Shown here: positions 23,385 through 32,589 of the stretch, piece after piece
How the letters are laid out: every line of letters begins with the position of its first letter
How positions within the stretch are numbered: the stretch's first letter is position 1
Assembly (NCBI RefSeq): GCF_000003815.2
Contig: NC_049991.1
Coordinates: 8,409,921 to 8,473,920, forward strand
Direction: 5' to 3'
Source of the DNA: Branchiostoma floridae
Lineage: Eukaryota > Chordata > Leptocardii > Amphioxiformes > Branchiostomatidae
Length of the DNA: 64,000 nt
The notes under the pieces: generated by a model
What the model saw: only the letters and a program-made list of their open reading frames with translations
What the model was told of the DNA's origin: nothing
Databases searched by the model: none
Program-made: the position numbers and the translations under genes

Positions 23385-24175
23385 ACACACACCAACCAAC
23401 CAATAAATACAACAATTTTCATATTCCATTTCTAGAAAAGCTTGTTGCATACGTACCTTTCTAAGTTTGTCGTATCGTTCTTGAGGTGTGTCGAACCCAT
23501 GTAGAGCTGGACCATTGTTCAAACCTAGTAATAAGAATAAACATTAAGAGATGAGAATGCAAAATAGTGCCATATGATAATAATGGTGTCATTCCACTTT
23601 TTTGTACTAAGTCTTGCCTTTTGTATCAAAATAGCCAGCCAACTTTAAAGATGATATATTTTCAATTTTAGGCACTTCTTACATCAAGCATATAACATGA
23701 AAATAGGACTGTGTTCTCGATGCCCTCTTAAGAACACCTGGCATCTGAAGTGTGCATATCTTGGGGATTACTGATGCTGCATTTAACTTAGTATATTCAA
23801 TGTTTGTTTCTTAAGTCAGTGAAAGTCACTCTTTAGGTACCCAGCAGGGCTAGGAGAGTTCATCATGTTAGTGTTTGTAACGTTACTGCAGAAGTGAGAT
23901 TCAGCTAAACAAAAAGCTCACCTGTGAATTCTCCATCAATGCACAGAAATGAAGCTTCATCCACAGCTTCTGACACCTGGTCTATCACCTGCTTAAAGTC
24001 TGGAATACATGAAAACTTGGCAATCAGAGATAGAAGACTTTGCAAAGCTTTAAGGAATCAAAAGATTACAAACTGACTGCGCATTTTATCATTTCAAAAT
24101 TCAATGCATAATAGTCCACTGCGTTTATTAGAGGAACCAAAACATAAGAAACTTACTGTGTCTTGTGATCTCCAT
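11955..24175 (-). CDS. PARN: Poly(A)-specific ribonuclease PARN, complete, 24 coding exons
   Basis: PARN is a 3'-5' exoribonuclease of the DEDD family that removes poly(A) tails and trims small RNAs; it binds the 5' cap to increase processivity. The spliced minus-strand reading frame is 1,848 nt (615 residues; human 639). Catalytic residues are all present: D28 and E30 in IDGEF, D291 in GHNMLLD, H374 and D379 in [11 protein letters not shown]. In order: N-terminal nuclease half, R3H region (about 173-240, exons 7-11), second nuclease half, RRM (about 428-505, exons 19-22) with the cap-contacting Trp at 471, then a tail. All 24 junctions are GT-AG and phase-consistent. An in-frame TGA 18 nt upstream (24191-24193) supports the start. 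Oddity: the tail exon is strongly acidic and lacks the lysine-rich block of human PARN, although NLS-like GRKRP and GKRLK motifs occur in exon 22. The final residues, ALFEEPEAW, mirror the vertebrate C-terminus. Confidence 0.98.
12293..12465 (-). CDS. PARN: PARN exon 23 (acidic tail)
   Basis: Residues 546-604: RRVSPVTQR[11 protein letters not shown] then about 40 residues dominated by Glu/Asp/Gly/Lys. The acceptor TTCCAAAG is pyrimidine-poor, so the exon start is the least certain in the gene, but it is the one that keeps frame. Donor GTAAGT. Confidence 0.82.
12888..13056 (-). CDS. PARN: PARN exon 22 (RRM end, basic linker)
   Basis: Residues 490-546: [19 protein letters not shown], then a divergent linker with GRKRPLSLP and GKRLKV, which look like nuclear-localisation-type basic clusters. 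Acceptor CTCTAG, donor GTCAGT. Phase fits exons 21 and 23. Confidence 0.88.
13513..13587 (-). CDS. PARN: PARN exon 21 (RRM, cap-binding Trp)
   Basis: Residues 465-490: [15 protein letters not shown]471 aligns with human W475, the residue that stacks on the m7G cap. Confidence 0.96.
13765..13851 (-). CDS. PARN: PARN exon 20 (RRM)
   Basis: Residues 436-465: [14 protein letters not shown] then DLYQLF-x-PFG, the first RNP strand and helix of the RRM. Confidence 0.97.
14270..14325 (-). CDS. PARN: PARN exon 19
   Basis: Residues 417-436: [18 protein letters not shown], matching LFLMRVMDIPYLNLEG at the entry to the RRM. Confidence 0.95.
14678..14744 (-). CDS. PARN: PARN exon 18
   Basis: Residues 395-417: a divergent linker then LLEPFVNK, matching the LIEPFFNKL end of the nuclease domain. 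The upstream intron contains the 889-bp inverted-repeat element at 14939-15827. Confidence 0.9.
14939..15827. mobile_element. MITE-like element, ACAGTCAAACCTGT family, copy 2
   Basis: 889 bp inside a PARN intron, bounded by ACAGTCAAACCTGT and its complement. Subterminal regions are rich in GTGGCCACT/GTGGCCGCT motifs like those in copy 1. Longer than copy 1 because of a unique AT-rich centre; no transposase frame. Confidence 0.75.
16111..16215 (-). CDS. PARN: PARN exon 17 (fourth catalytic motif)
   Basis: Residues 360-395: [11 protein letters not shown] then MANYLG. H374 and D379 correspond to human H377 and D382, completing the DEDDh active site. Confidence 0.97.
   Translation of the reverse strand, partial: CSLKTSQAMRQPRSTRLGMMPTSRGGASLSWPTT
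16397..16675. repeat. Long inverted repeat in PARN intron between exons 17 and 16
   Basis: Two arms of roughly 110-115 bp, highly complementary, separated by about 50-60 bp. Matching landmarks: CCTTGTTCACA / TGTGAACAAGG, CTACTGTAGCTTC / GAAGCTACAGTAG, CTGCAGCAGAG / CTCTGCTGCAG, and GATAACCTGTGTC / GACACAGGTTATC. Either a MITE or a structured intronic hairpin. Confidence 0.85.
16808..16883 (-). CDS. PARN: PARN exon 16
   Basis: Residues 335-360: [16 protein letters not shown], matching the NTSLAELEKRL helix. The downstream intron (16216-16807) carries a long inverted repeat. Confidence 0.94.
17371..17413 (-). CDS. PARN: PARN exon 15
   Basis: Residues 320-334: [10 protein letters not shown], an invariant PARN motif, then MHPFK. 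Confidence 0.96.
17690..17733 (-). CDS. PARN: PARN exon 14
   Basis: Residues 306-320, [15 protein letters not shown]. Short exon with clear acceptor CAACAG and donor GTGAGT. Confidence 0.94.
18017..18094 (-). CDS. PARN: PARN exon 13 (third catalytic motif)
   Basis: Residues 280-305: [21 protein letters not shown]291 is the third active-site acid (human D292). Donor GTTAGT. Confidence 0.97.
18480..18536 (-). CDS. PARN: PARN exon 12
   Basis: Residues 261-279: [19 protein letters not shown], matching the ELNDAVGFSRVI helix of vertebrate PARN. Confidence 0.94.
18659..18731. repeat. Mini inverted repeat ACCAAATAAACCACC
   Basis: A 73-bp element in a PARN intron whose first and last 15 bases are exact reverse complements. 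The centre repeats AGTGAGC motifs. Confidence 0.65.
18875..18958 (-). CDS. PARN: PARN exon 11 (end of R3H, charged helix)
   Basis: Residues 233-260: HYFIEVSK then a charged stretch [12 protein letters not shown], equivalent to the Glu/Lys-rich helix after the human R3H domain. Acceptor ATATAG, donor GTGGGA. Confidence 0.88.
19442..19484 (-). CDS. PARN: PARN exon 10 (R3H)
   Basis: Residues 218-232, [14 protein letters not shown]. Weakly conserved; supported by the LET motif, splice sites and phase. Confidence 0.85.
20073..20111 (-). CDS. PARN: PARN exon 9 (R3H)
   Basis: A 39-bp exon encoding [12 protein letters not shown]; the RKLIY core is the conserved R3H element. Phase fits both neighbours. 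Confidence 0.92.
20340..20402 (-). CDS. PARN: PARN exon 8 (R3H)
   Basis: Residues 184-205 with [12 protein letters not shown], matching the vertebrate DLEPC block. Acceptor TACAG, donor GTAGGT. Confidence 0.92.
21323..21497 (-). CDS. PARN: PARN exon 7 (start of R3H region)
   Basis: Residues 126-184. Begins [11 protein letters not shown]; the middle is a Ser/Thr/Gln-rich variable linker of similar length to human; ends in the HKDFIQQ helix that leads into the R3H domain. Confidence 0.94.
21915..21975 (-). CDS. PARN: PARN exon 6
   Basis: Residues 106-126: [16 protein letters not shown], an almost invariant PARN motif. Donor GTGAGG. Confidence 0.97.
22335..22416 (-). CDS. PARN: PARN exon 5
   Basis: Residues 78-105: [13 protein letters not shown] then FLCQ, matching the vertebrate FNFYVFPKPFNR segment. 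Acceptor TGTCCAG, donor GTATTA. Confidence 0.96.
22989..23056 (-). CDS. PARN: PARN exon 4
   Basis: Residues 56-78, with the family core QFGLC-x-FKYE. Acceptor CCCCAG, donor GTAAAT. Confidence 0.96.
23342..23392. repeat. CA/TG microsatellite in PARN intron
   Basis: A nearly pure (CA)n run after two copies of ATGTACATACATACG. It produces Cys/Val-rich spurious frames on the minus strand. Confidence 0.9.
23457..23524 (-). CDS. PARN: PARN exon 3
   Basis: Residues 33-55, including [13 protein letters not shown], the conserved helix after the first active-site motif. Ends phase 0 at GTACGT. Confidence 0.95.
23922..23999 (-). CDS. PARN: PARN exon 2 (first catalytic motif)
   Basis: Residues 7-33, ending IDGEFTG. 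D28 and E30 are the first two acidic metal ligands of the DEDD active site, at the same residue numbers as in human PARN. Donor CAG/GTGAGC. Confidence 0.96.
24157..24175 (-). CDS. PARN: PARN exon 1 (start codon)
   Basis: ATG GAG ATC ACA AGA CAC plus one base, then GTAAGT. Encodes MEITRH; start context GTCAACATGG is good and an in-frame stop lies 18 nt upstream. Confidence 0.93.
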
Positions 24176-24560
24176 GTTGACAAAGGAACTTCACAGCAAA
24201 CGCTAGGAAATCCCAGTCGGTATCTTTAAGATAAGAAGCGTTATATCAATGTTAACTTGCAGGAATTTGTGCATGCATGTGTTAACTTTGACTTTTTCTC
24301 AAGTTGAGTCAAAATCGAAAATCCTTTTGCTTTCTTTCTCGTGCAATAGACTACAGAATCATTTATTCATGCAAGTTGCAAACGATTTAAAATTGTGTTT
24401 AGACCTCTATAAAGCTTCTTCACGAATAGTCTTTACATGGTAGTATTGTGAAGAAACAGGTACCACACCTGGGTTGTGAAGAGAGTTGATGATAGACGTT
24501 CAGGATTCCCGGGGACTTCTCCTTACTTGCTGCATCGTGACCCCTGGAGTTGAAAGTTGA
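24176..24560 (-). promoter_or_regulatory. Probable PARN 5' UTR and promoter
   Basis: Directly upstream of the PARN start. The TGA at 24191-24193 is in frame with the start codon. No TATA box is evident; a CCCGGGG-containing stretch lies near 24510. Extent is a guess from position. Confidence 0.35.
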
Positions 24561-25020
24561 AAGTTTACGCACAGTGCACGAGCGACATCTAGCGATTTGT
24601 ATAGGAAGTTGTCAACATTGCAACGCACATGGGATTGACGTCAGCCTTCTCTGTACATGAAATGCTCACATGTGTTCTGAATGTCATGTGATATTTAATA
24701 GTTAGAATAAAAAAATCTTTAAAAACAAATCGGTAGTAACATACCACAAAGCAGATCATTTAAAGATCTTTACAGCTGAAGCAATTATGTGATAGTCGGA
24801 GAAGGGGTCAAATCATTATTAGAGGAGCTAGAGAACAACAAATGCACTCATTGGATAAGGAGGCTGTATGGCTAAGAAAATCTACTCCATTCATGAACCG
24901 TGATAAGTATTACTTTGGGCCTTTTGATATCGTCTTACGCCAGCGGTAAATTTGCTTGGAGATTTGGTGACGAAGGAATGGAACAGAATCTGTCTCGTTT
25001 TGGAGCGCATTTTCTTCTAT

Positions 25021-25700
25021 AATGCAGCAGCGACACCTAGCTGCAATGCGTAGCAGTGCGATGTAGAAGCAGTTTGCCCTGAGGAACGGGATTGTCGTCC
25101 ATTCAGACAATGCACACATGTTGAGGCGCATAATGCAAAAGCCAATTCTAGCAAGAAAGAACGATATACTAGTAACATTACGTATGTGCATGATCCTTAT
25201 TTTTCATGTTCATATGCAATTCGACACCGCGTATCCTACCCGTTTCACTGGCTAGCACGATAGCATCTTTGGAAACAGATGATTTATCTAATGACAGTTC
25301 AATTCTAATCTTACGAGAGCCTACATTCAATATACCTTCGCAAGGTAAAAAGTAACAACTTATTCCATACACTTCAGCATTGTAAGAGTGCCGACTTGAA
25401 TCTTATGGTTTCCCTGTCATTTAGGGCTTGAACTGACCCTCCTATTTCGCCGTATTACATTTTATCACCACATTATTTTGTAATCCCTCGCAATTTCGTC
25501 CCGACGACGATATATAAAATCGCCGTCAGGTAGCTATATATTGTTTCTAAACGGTCAGTTATTTCCGCCGTGCCGATTCCCCAATCTGTATAGCGATCGA
25601 TGGACCGGTAGACACCACACTGACAATTCCACCTCAGGGCGCACAGTGGGTCAAATGTCATGATGAGGGGGAAATAAACGCAATAATGTATCTGACCGCA
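25021..25700. repeat. Tandem duplication upstream of PARN, unit 1
   Basis: Starts AATGCAGCAGCGACACCTAG. The strongest match to unit 2 is 25223-25666 against 26078-26511, including GACACCGCGTAT, GTAACAACTTATTCCATACA, CGACGACGATATATAAAA and GATCGATGGACCGGTAGA. Contains a TATATAAA at 25511-25518. Confidence 0.85.
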
Positions 25701-26520
25701 TTCCTTACAACGCAGCAGCGACACCTAGCTGCAGTGTGAAGTAAAACATTTCGTTCTTTGCGTCATACACACATGTCGAGGTGTACTGGTATTATACAAA
25801 AAGCGAGTCAGCACCTTTTACAACACGATTCCGAATCACCTACTATAGTCCCGAGTCCTTTCATCCATAACCACTGTTAAAGACTGTTGTAAAAGTTGGG
25901 AGAAACGTTAACGGGCTTCGCGTTTTACTCACTGCTCAATGCTTCATGCCATCAAGTCTAGCAATAGAGAACGGTGTTAGTAAGATTCTTATTCTTGATA
26001 CTCCTTCATACAAAATCGTTAATTTAGCGACACAGGCTGCGTGCAAACGTCATGCATGAGGTATTTCACATTTTATTTGACACCGCGTATTCTATCCGTT
26101 TTTACTGGCTAGCACGAGAACATCTTTTAAAAGCAGATGATTTACCTTATAATTGATATGATATTATTACAATTCTAATGTACATTCATACTTCGCAAGG
26201 TAGAAAGTAACAACTTATTCCATACACTTCAGCATTGTAATAGTGCCGACTTAAATCTTATGCTTTCCCTGTCATTGAAGGCTTGAACTGGCCCTTCCAT
26301 TTCGCCGTATCACATTTTATCACCACATTATTTTGTGATCCCTCGCAATTTCCTACCGACGACGATATATAAAATCGCCGTCAGGTAGCTATTGTTTCTA
26401 AACGGTCAGTTATTTCCGCCGTGCCGCTTCCCCAATCTATGAGGCGATCGATGGACCGGTAGACACCACACTGACAATTCCACCTCAGGGCACACAGTGG
26501 GTCAAAAGTCATGAATAGGA
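25701..26520. repeat. Tandem duplication upstream of PARN, unit 2
   Basis: Starts AACGCAGCAGCGACACCTAG and follows unit 1 directly; co-linear with it but with an expanded middle. TATATAAA recurs at 26366-26373. No frame is conserved between units, so it does not look coding. Confidence 0.85.
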
Positions 26521-26931
26521 GTGATCCACGATTCGTACATCATGACTACAACTGTGCAGCCGTGCGACTTTGGGGCGAGATGGGATTTGCACAATCAGAC
26601 AATATCCGCCCGCGGCTTCAAGTAAATGAATTCGACCAAATTGTAAATCAGGGCACGTTGTAGAAATGTTGAGCTAGATCACTTCCTCTGCCACGGCGTG
26701 CACCTGTTTGAGTGCGGCTGGATATGGCAATGTTTATGATGCAAATCTATATGATAACCGGTTAGAGCTTCCACCACTAAAATATCCCAACAGAGGTGAA
26801 CCCATTGTAACAGTTATGACGTTTCAGCCGTTTGTGTACGACAAGCAGTCGGTGACAATGTTGTGATGTGTGAAAATATCTAACTACAGTTGTATATAAT
26901 GTACTTTTAGCGACCCATAAGTGTTTGAACT

Positions 26932-26976
26932 CAGTTGACTATGACGTAAGTATTGTCCGCCATGTTGGATGGTTAA
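26932..26976 (+). promoter_or_regulatory. ATF/CREB-like plus YY1-like composite, degenerate copy
   Basis: CAGTTGAC, two bases, TGACGTAA (26942-26949), then GTCCGCCATGTTGGATGG. The same order and spacing occur twice near 48.5 kb, where the first element is CACGTGAC. Confidence 0.35.
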
Positions 26977-28243
26977 ATGTTTAGGTAATAACAATCACGT
27001 ATTCATTTCCACATTATCTGGGAGGAGACATATCATTATTTTCTCGCAGTATAAAAAGCACTCTAAATTTTGTATTAAGGAAACGATCAGTCATTAGACG
27101 TGCCTCCCCGAGTTCTGTTTAAAAGATATTTTTGTAAGGAGATATGTAACGTTTGCTTGCAAATGTTGGCGCCTTTCCGATCTTCTCATTGCATTAATGG
27201 AATTGTCTGCCCTTGGATGTACCGAGTTTATACCCTAAAGGATTGAAATGAAGGCATCACTCTCTGTGGCATCTTCCTGTATGCCGCACGTACAGAAATA
27301 CGTTAGAGGAGTTCGAGTATCTCATACCTTCGTGAAATATACTAAAAGTTTCTCACATGCCTTATTTTATTGCTTGCGCAAAAGTTTTTTTATTGATAAG
27401 AAATGTGTCCATTGATCACTTCCTGTATAGTGTATGGACATTGAACATTACTTGCACGTGTAAGATATGAATTGATTTATTTGCAATTGGTTCAATCAAT
27501 GAGCACTGAAATACAAGGCTACAGAAGACGATTAATGTACAAAATCTAGCTTAAATCAAACGTACAGTTACAGGAGAATGCTCAGCATACGAGGAATAAA
27601 ACAAACAAATACAAAAATTCTTATTATACAAAATATACAAAACTACAAAAACGCAGACCAAAAACAATACCTCCCCGTGAGCTGGTAGCTTCTTCCGTTG
27701 ACCTCATGACCTGGAATGTCTGTCAGCTGTCAGAGAAGCTTAATAAAGGACTAATTCTGCCAACTCTAAACTCTACTTCCTGTCACTGTCCCAAGTATTA
27801 TCTTTATCTCTTGTCATACTGTGGTGATCATGATACGTGTATATACATTTATACATGTATATCTAAATTTTTATATACTATTGGAAATAACTGCAGATTA
27901 TGGTCAATCTGTTTAAAGATATATAGGTATATACTATTGATAGAGAAATAGATAGATAGATAAAAGTACAAAATGAGGTCACACTGTCATATAAATGAAT
28001 TAACCATGTCAGTAACTTGGTTATAGAACTAGTTCACACAGCTATTGCACTGCATGGGTGAGACGACCTCTGACCATGACAAACTAGATCATAGCTTTAT
28101 GATGTTTCAACTAAACGCATTTGCTTTTATCTACGGCAGTACAGATGCTGAAATAATCGAGTTATGGTATGCATTAGCAACGACAGAAATATATCCAATC
28201 GTTTGTTTCAATATGAATCTGTATCCTACGATTTGGCAGATTA

Positions 28244-28294
28244 TTTCTGCACAATAATCAACAAGGGGTCCAATATAATGCCTTGTGGTACACC
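28244..28294 (-). mobile_element. LINE reverse-transcriptase remnant
   Basis: Minus strand reads GVPQGIILDPLL, the conserved motif of non-LTR reverse transcriptases, then runs into a stop. Surrounding sequence is too decayed to extend. Confidence 0.55.
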
Positions 28295-29096
28295 TCAAGA
28301 ACTATCAATAAATTCCATAAAACCTATTCCCGACAAACCTAATGAAACACTCCCATGAGTGCGCTTAAAGGGAATCATTACTGGAGTAGTGTAAGAAAGA
28401 TTAGATTGAAAAGGCATCCTCCGATTTTATTCCAGGACTTTAATTATGGCTATTTCGCCTACGTTATGACCAAGAAGTCAATAGGTTTTATTTTCATATT
28501 TTTATTTCAGGATTTTCACTGGCCGGAAGAGACACCTCAGTCGCAACGTGACCTAGTTCCAACCACTGTAGCCTGGCGGCTACATTTATGTCATGGCGCT
28601 ATATTTTAATCCAATTATGGTGCTCAGTACGTACAGATGGTTGTGTTAGAAAAAAACGTCTACAGCTACGTGTGGTGATCCAAAATAAACGCGCGGTGAG
28701 GAAGTACCTATACCGCGGGCTGGAAGCCAACCATTTAACGGGCTACAATCGGAAATACCATTACCTGGGTTTGTAGGAAATACTGCTCATTGCTTGTGTT
28801 TTCCCAACTCCAATAAATGTGACCCGATCCCATTCATTTGCTGGTCTGCCTATTGATTATCCTGCAAGTGTTATTGAGTTTTTCCGCTGCTGGGGTAAAG
28901 TGAGGGGTAATTTTTAGGACGACATAACCCACCACCAGTGGCCTATACGGAGGCCGCGAACGGGTAGAAAACAAACCAACAAACAAACTAGGTGGTAAAC
29001 ACTGCTCCGTGCCACCTGAGCACAAAGTCACCAACCGCAAGGCTCTAATTTGATGAGACTTCTTTGGGAATTGTGGGAGGAAATTCCGGACTGTCG

Positions 29097-29267
29097 TGAC
29101 GTCAGATGGTGTGAGATTTTTTTGGCGGGACCCTGAGAGAGAAGAGAGAGATTGGAGCGATGTTGAATGTGTCTATGGCGACGTCGGAAGTGCGGTATGA
29201 TCAGCATTTTACAGTTCCAATATACGATGAGACAGAGAATACCGATGCTAAGTGTTGCATGATATAG
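29097..29267 (+). other. CRE and small open frame, possible orphan first exon
   Basis: A perfect palindromic CRE (TGACGTCA, 29097-29104) about 56 bp before an ATG at 29160 that opens 35 codons to a stop at 29265-29267. The peptide (MLNVSMATSEVRYDQHF, then VPIYDETENTD) is not recognised. No downstream splice donor stands out, so this may be chance. Confidence 0.18.
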
Positions 29268-29980
29268 CGTTGGCGCTGATCCAGACGTCCTATTAACCGT
29301 ACCTATAGGTGACGCCAGTATTCGATGGGTAAGAAGACGACCTCTCCACGACGATTCCTACCTATGGGATGAGTACCTGCACGTGACGCGAATATCACTT
29401 TAGCAGGGGGCCGCGGCTTGGGGATTGGGGGGAAGCCAAGTGTTCTGTGATAGTCGAGAGCAAAATCAAGAGCATTTTGGCTCCCGGCCATATCATAGAT
29501 ACATAGCTTCCATTAGGGAGGAACGCGCTCTTCTGAATCTGTTAATAGCTTCATTACAGTTGAAGTATTTAGGGCGAGCTTAGCGAGATCAGGACGGCAG
29601 CTGTGAGCTGTCCGTAAATATGAGTGACTATTTACAGGCGAGGCAAGGCGTAAAAGGTATGATGTCATAGCGCGCATTCCTTGTTTATTAGCTGTGGCAA
29701 CAGCGTTAGGTTTTGCCCAATGCCCTGCTGCGTGGAATGAAATATATCTTGTCACCAAACGCCCTTGTTACACCAGGAACGAATAAAGACAACGCTTGAA
29801 CCATTTTTCTTTAACGTTGCTTGGGTGCGGTCGTCTGCAATTTCAAATGGGCATGTACATATAGATACTACAACGGCTTTTCCATATTTGATGAAAGAAG
29901 AAAGGTTCATTCTCGGTGCTAAATGTTCCAATGTACTTAACACATCGATATGATGCAGGGAAAATAAAGCTTCACATCTG
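29268..29980. other. Intergenic, unrecognised
   Basis: A 62-codon minus-strand open frame (29303-29491) with a Pro/Arg-rich middle is not recognised. No other signal. Confidence 0.3.
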
Positions 29981-29981
29981 C

Positions 29982-30165
29982 GTTGATGAAGGTTAGACAT
30001 CCAGGTAATAAGACACGCAAAGTAGTATTCACTCAAGCAACTGGATATAATTTGGGAAACGGTTAGCCGTTTTAGTGTCACTGGTGAAAGAGCCACGAAA
30101 GGTAGTGGATTCTGACTGAAACGTCTGACTGTTTCCAAAATCATATCCAGTTGCTTGAGTAATTG
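29982..30165 (-). repeat. Palindromic dispersed repeat (AAGCAACTGGATAT family), copy 1
   Basis: Read on the minus strand: ACTCAAGCAACTGGATAT, an AAACGG/CCGTTT core, then the inverse ATATCCAGTTGCTTGAGT, a GTGTCTTATT spacer and ACCTGGATGTCTAACCTTCATCAACG. The same order occurs on the plus strand at 51180-51345, and the last part alone at 47001. Confidence 0.7.
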
Positions 30166-30469
30166 CTATTTGACGCTTCACACTATGTATTTCTTTTGAC
30201 CATATTGCACAAATATGTCGTCCCTTAACCATTTACACGCTGAGAAAAAAACAAGACAAAATTAAAAGCGAGGTTATTTCGAGTGCATGGCCGCATGGGG
30301 TTAACTCCATTCGTCCTAAAGATATCGACAAAGTGCACATTTCCCCAGAGGGAGACCTTATCCGTCATCCGTTGGTGACCTGTTATTATCTTTGCTGTGT
30401 CAATCTCAGGTCGATCATTGTAGCAACCGCTATCTATGAATATCCCATGTATTATGCGAGCTGTAATAT

Positions 30470-30622
30470 CTTGATAAAATTCTGAAGGAGAAATAGTTTT
30501 AAAAGACGAGTATATCTCCCGCATCAATGCGTTTTCTTGAAACCCTCTATATGACTATGTCTGTTTGAATCGGAAATGTGCCTGGAGCATATGAACGCGT
30601 TTAACGTGATCCTCCAGCCGTG
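30470..30622. repeat. Direct duplicate at left edge of gap
   Basis: A 153-bp block ending CTCCAGCCGTG at the first N is repeated at 31190-31341 with a single-base deletion in the T-run. The near-identity suggests an assembly overlap or a very recent duplication. Confidence 0.9.
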
Positions 30623-31125
30623 NNNNNNNNNNNNNNNNNNNNNNNNNNNNNNNNNNNNNNNNNNNNNNNNNNNNNNNNNNNNNNNNNNNNNNNNNNNNNN
30701 NNNNNNNNNNNNNNNNNNNNNNNNNNNNNNNNNNNNNNNNNNNNNNNNNNNNNNNNNNNNNNNNNNNNNNNNNNNNNNNNNNNNNNNNNNNNNNNNNNNN
30801 NNNNNNNNNNNNNNNNNNNNNNNNNNNNNNNNNNNNNNNNNNNNNNNNNNNNNNNNNNNNNNNNNNNNNNNNNNNNNNNNNNNNNNNNNNNNNNNNNNNN
30901 NNNNNNNNNNNNNNNNNNNNNNNNNNNNNNNNNNNNNNNNNNNNNNNNNNNNNNNNNNNNNNNNNNNNNNNNNNNNNNNNNNNNNNNNNNNNNNNNNNNN
31001 NNNNNNNNNNNNNNNNNNNNNNNNNNNNNNNNNNNNNNNNNNNNNNNNNNNNNNNNNNNNNNNNNNNNNNNNNNNNNNNNNNNNNNNNNNNNNNNNNNNN
31101 NNNNNNNNNNNNNNNNNNNNNNNNN
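30623..31125. other. Assembly gap, 503 N
   Basis: Run of N; long apparent open frames across it are artefacts. Confidence 1.
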
Positions 31126-31189
31126 TCTGATGTTCTGCTAAATGTGTTAAGATACACAGGTAACAGGTTATATATTGACTTATAGACAG

Positions 31190-31341
31190 CTTGATAAAAT
31201 TCTGAAGGAGAAATAGTTTAAAAGACGAGTATATCTCCCGCATCAATGCGTTTTCTTGAAACCCTCTATATGACTATGTCTGTTTGAATCGGAAATGTGC
31301 CTGGAGCATATGAACGCGTTTAACGTGATCCTCCAGCCGTG
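31190..31341. repeat. Direct duplicate right of gap
   Basis: Second copy of 30470-30622; sequence continues past the duplicated part with TCTTATGTCC. Confidence 0.9.
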
Positions 31342-31649
31342 TCTTATGTCCTGTCAGGTAATATTAAGGCCAGAACGCTTTACAGGTGCATCCATAAGCA
31401 CCCGGGATAGGCAACATATATAGCTTCACAGGCATACAGGAGGCAATGGACAAGTGTTGAATATTACTCTCGATCTTGAGATAAACAGATTAATTCTCTC
31501 TTTGTTGAAAACATAAGCCTTAGAGAGGCTGCATCTCACAGCCTTTTGCTATTTCAAAAAGCATAATTATAGTTTCCCGCAATTGAGAATAAAATAACGG
31601 CTGTACCGTTAATATGTCATTGGGTCTAGCTAAGTCTTAGATCTCAATT

Positions 31650-31960
31650 GCACTGGTGCCTGTCAGGGATGTAACCCCGGCCGGGCTCCGAAGCCACAAA
31701 TTTGTCCCGTCGGACTGCCGGATACCGGGGGGACCCCTCGGTGTTCCTCACGGGTAGGTCACGATGTTTATTTGTTACTGGGACATGGGTTCATTTCAAG
31801 TCAACATTGAATTCAAACCGGTGCCCGGCCGGGCCCCAAATTACCCTGGGAGCAGCAAGGTGTCCCGTAAGGGCCGCGTAGGGGTCACGCCCGAAAGTGC
31901 AAAAAAGTCCGTGAACTGTCCGGCGGGGCTCCTTATTCCAATTTGGACCCAAGCCTAAGA
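31650..31960. other. Locally GC-rich, CpG-rich block of unknown nature
   Basis: Contrasts with its AT-rich surroundings. Contains two CCGGCCGGG palindromes (near 31678 and 31828) and repeated GTCCCG motifs. No coding frame recognised. Could be a repeat fragment or an unmethylated island. Confidence 0.4.
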
Positions 31961-32589
31961 CAGGAGGGACGTAAGATCGAGAGAACAAGGGATAGAGCAA
32001 GCGCAAGAGAGAGCACAAGGTTACCATCAGAATGGACACAATCATGAGGAAAAAAGTCGCAGATACAAGTCATTTGCCAGATATACGAGCGCAAACGTAT
32101 TCAGTACCGTGATACACACGATATCTAAACAAGTAAGTAACGGTATATAATGAACATGGTGCTAGAAGTTAATTAAAAAAAAAACGACGATATCGAAACT
32201 CCCAAACTCCATACGCTGTGGTCGATCGTGAGTTGTCTAATATTATAGATTTCGGAGAAGCGACACATAATTAACGAAGTCTTGTCAGTGTAAGATAATC
32301 AAAACCCAGTAGCCTGAGGTTAGATCTAATCTCAGCCCGATAATACAATCACGTCAATCGTTATGATCGCAGATATCGATCCAGTATAACGTTACGTTGC
32401 GCAGGGTCATCTGCCACAAGTCTTCCATGGACTACGGGGTATCACTCCAGTTCAGATTACTCAACAAATCCGTACTCATTACCTCCATAAGGTTGGTAAT
32501 GAATAAGAGATTTGTGTTTATCTGTATCTTGTTACGGTGTCCACCAATCTTCACTTTCTTCTGTTGGTATCAATTGTGGCTGATACCAA

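Larger units (their letters stand above)
26521..29090. other. Intergenic, no gene recognised
   Basis: Apart from the composite motif and LINE remnant listed separately, it holds a short GATA-type simple repeat near 27940-27963. Nothing else recognised. Confidence 0.4.

Noticed and set aside
23225-23522. Cys/Val-rich minus-strand frames
   Set aside because: Translation of the CA microsatellite and part of PARN exon 3 in the wrong extent.
27474-27660. Possible LINE 3' end similar to about 8975-9120
   Set aside because: Similarity is limited to AT-rich words and no aligned block could be defined.
30524-31246. Long apparent open frames of 173-240 codons
   Set aside because: They run through N; only the edges are real sequence.
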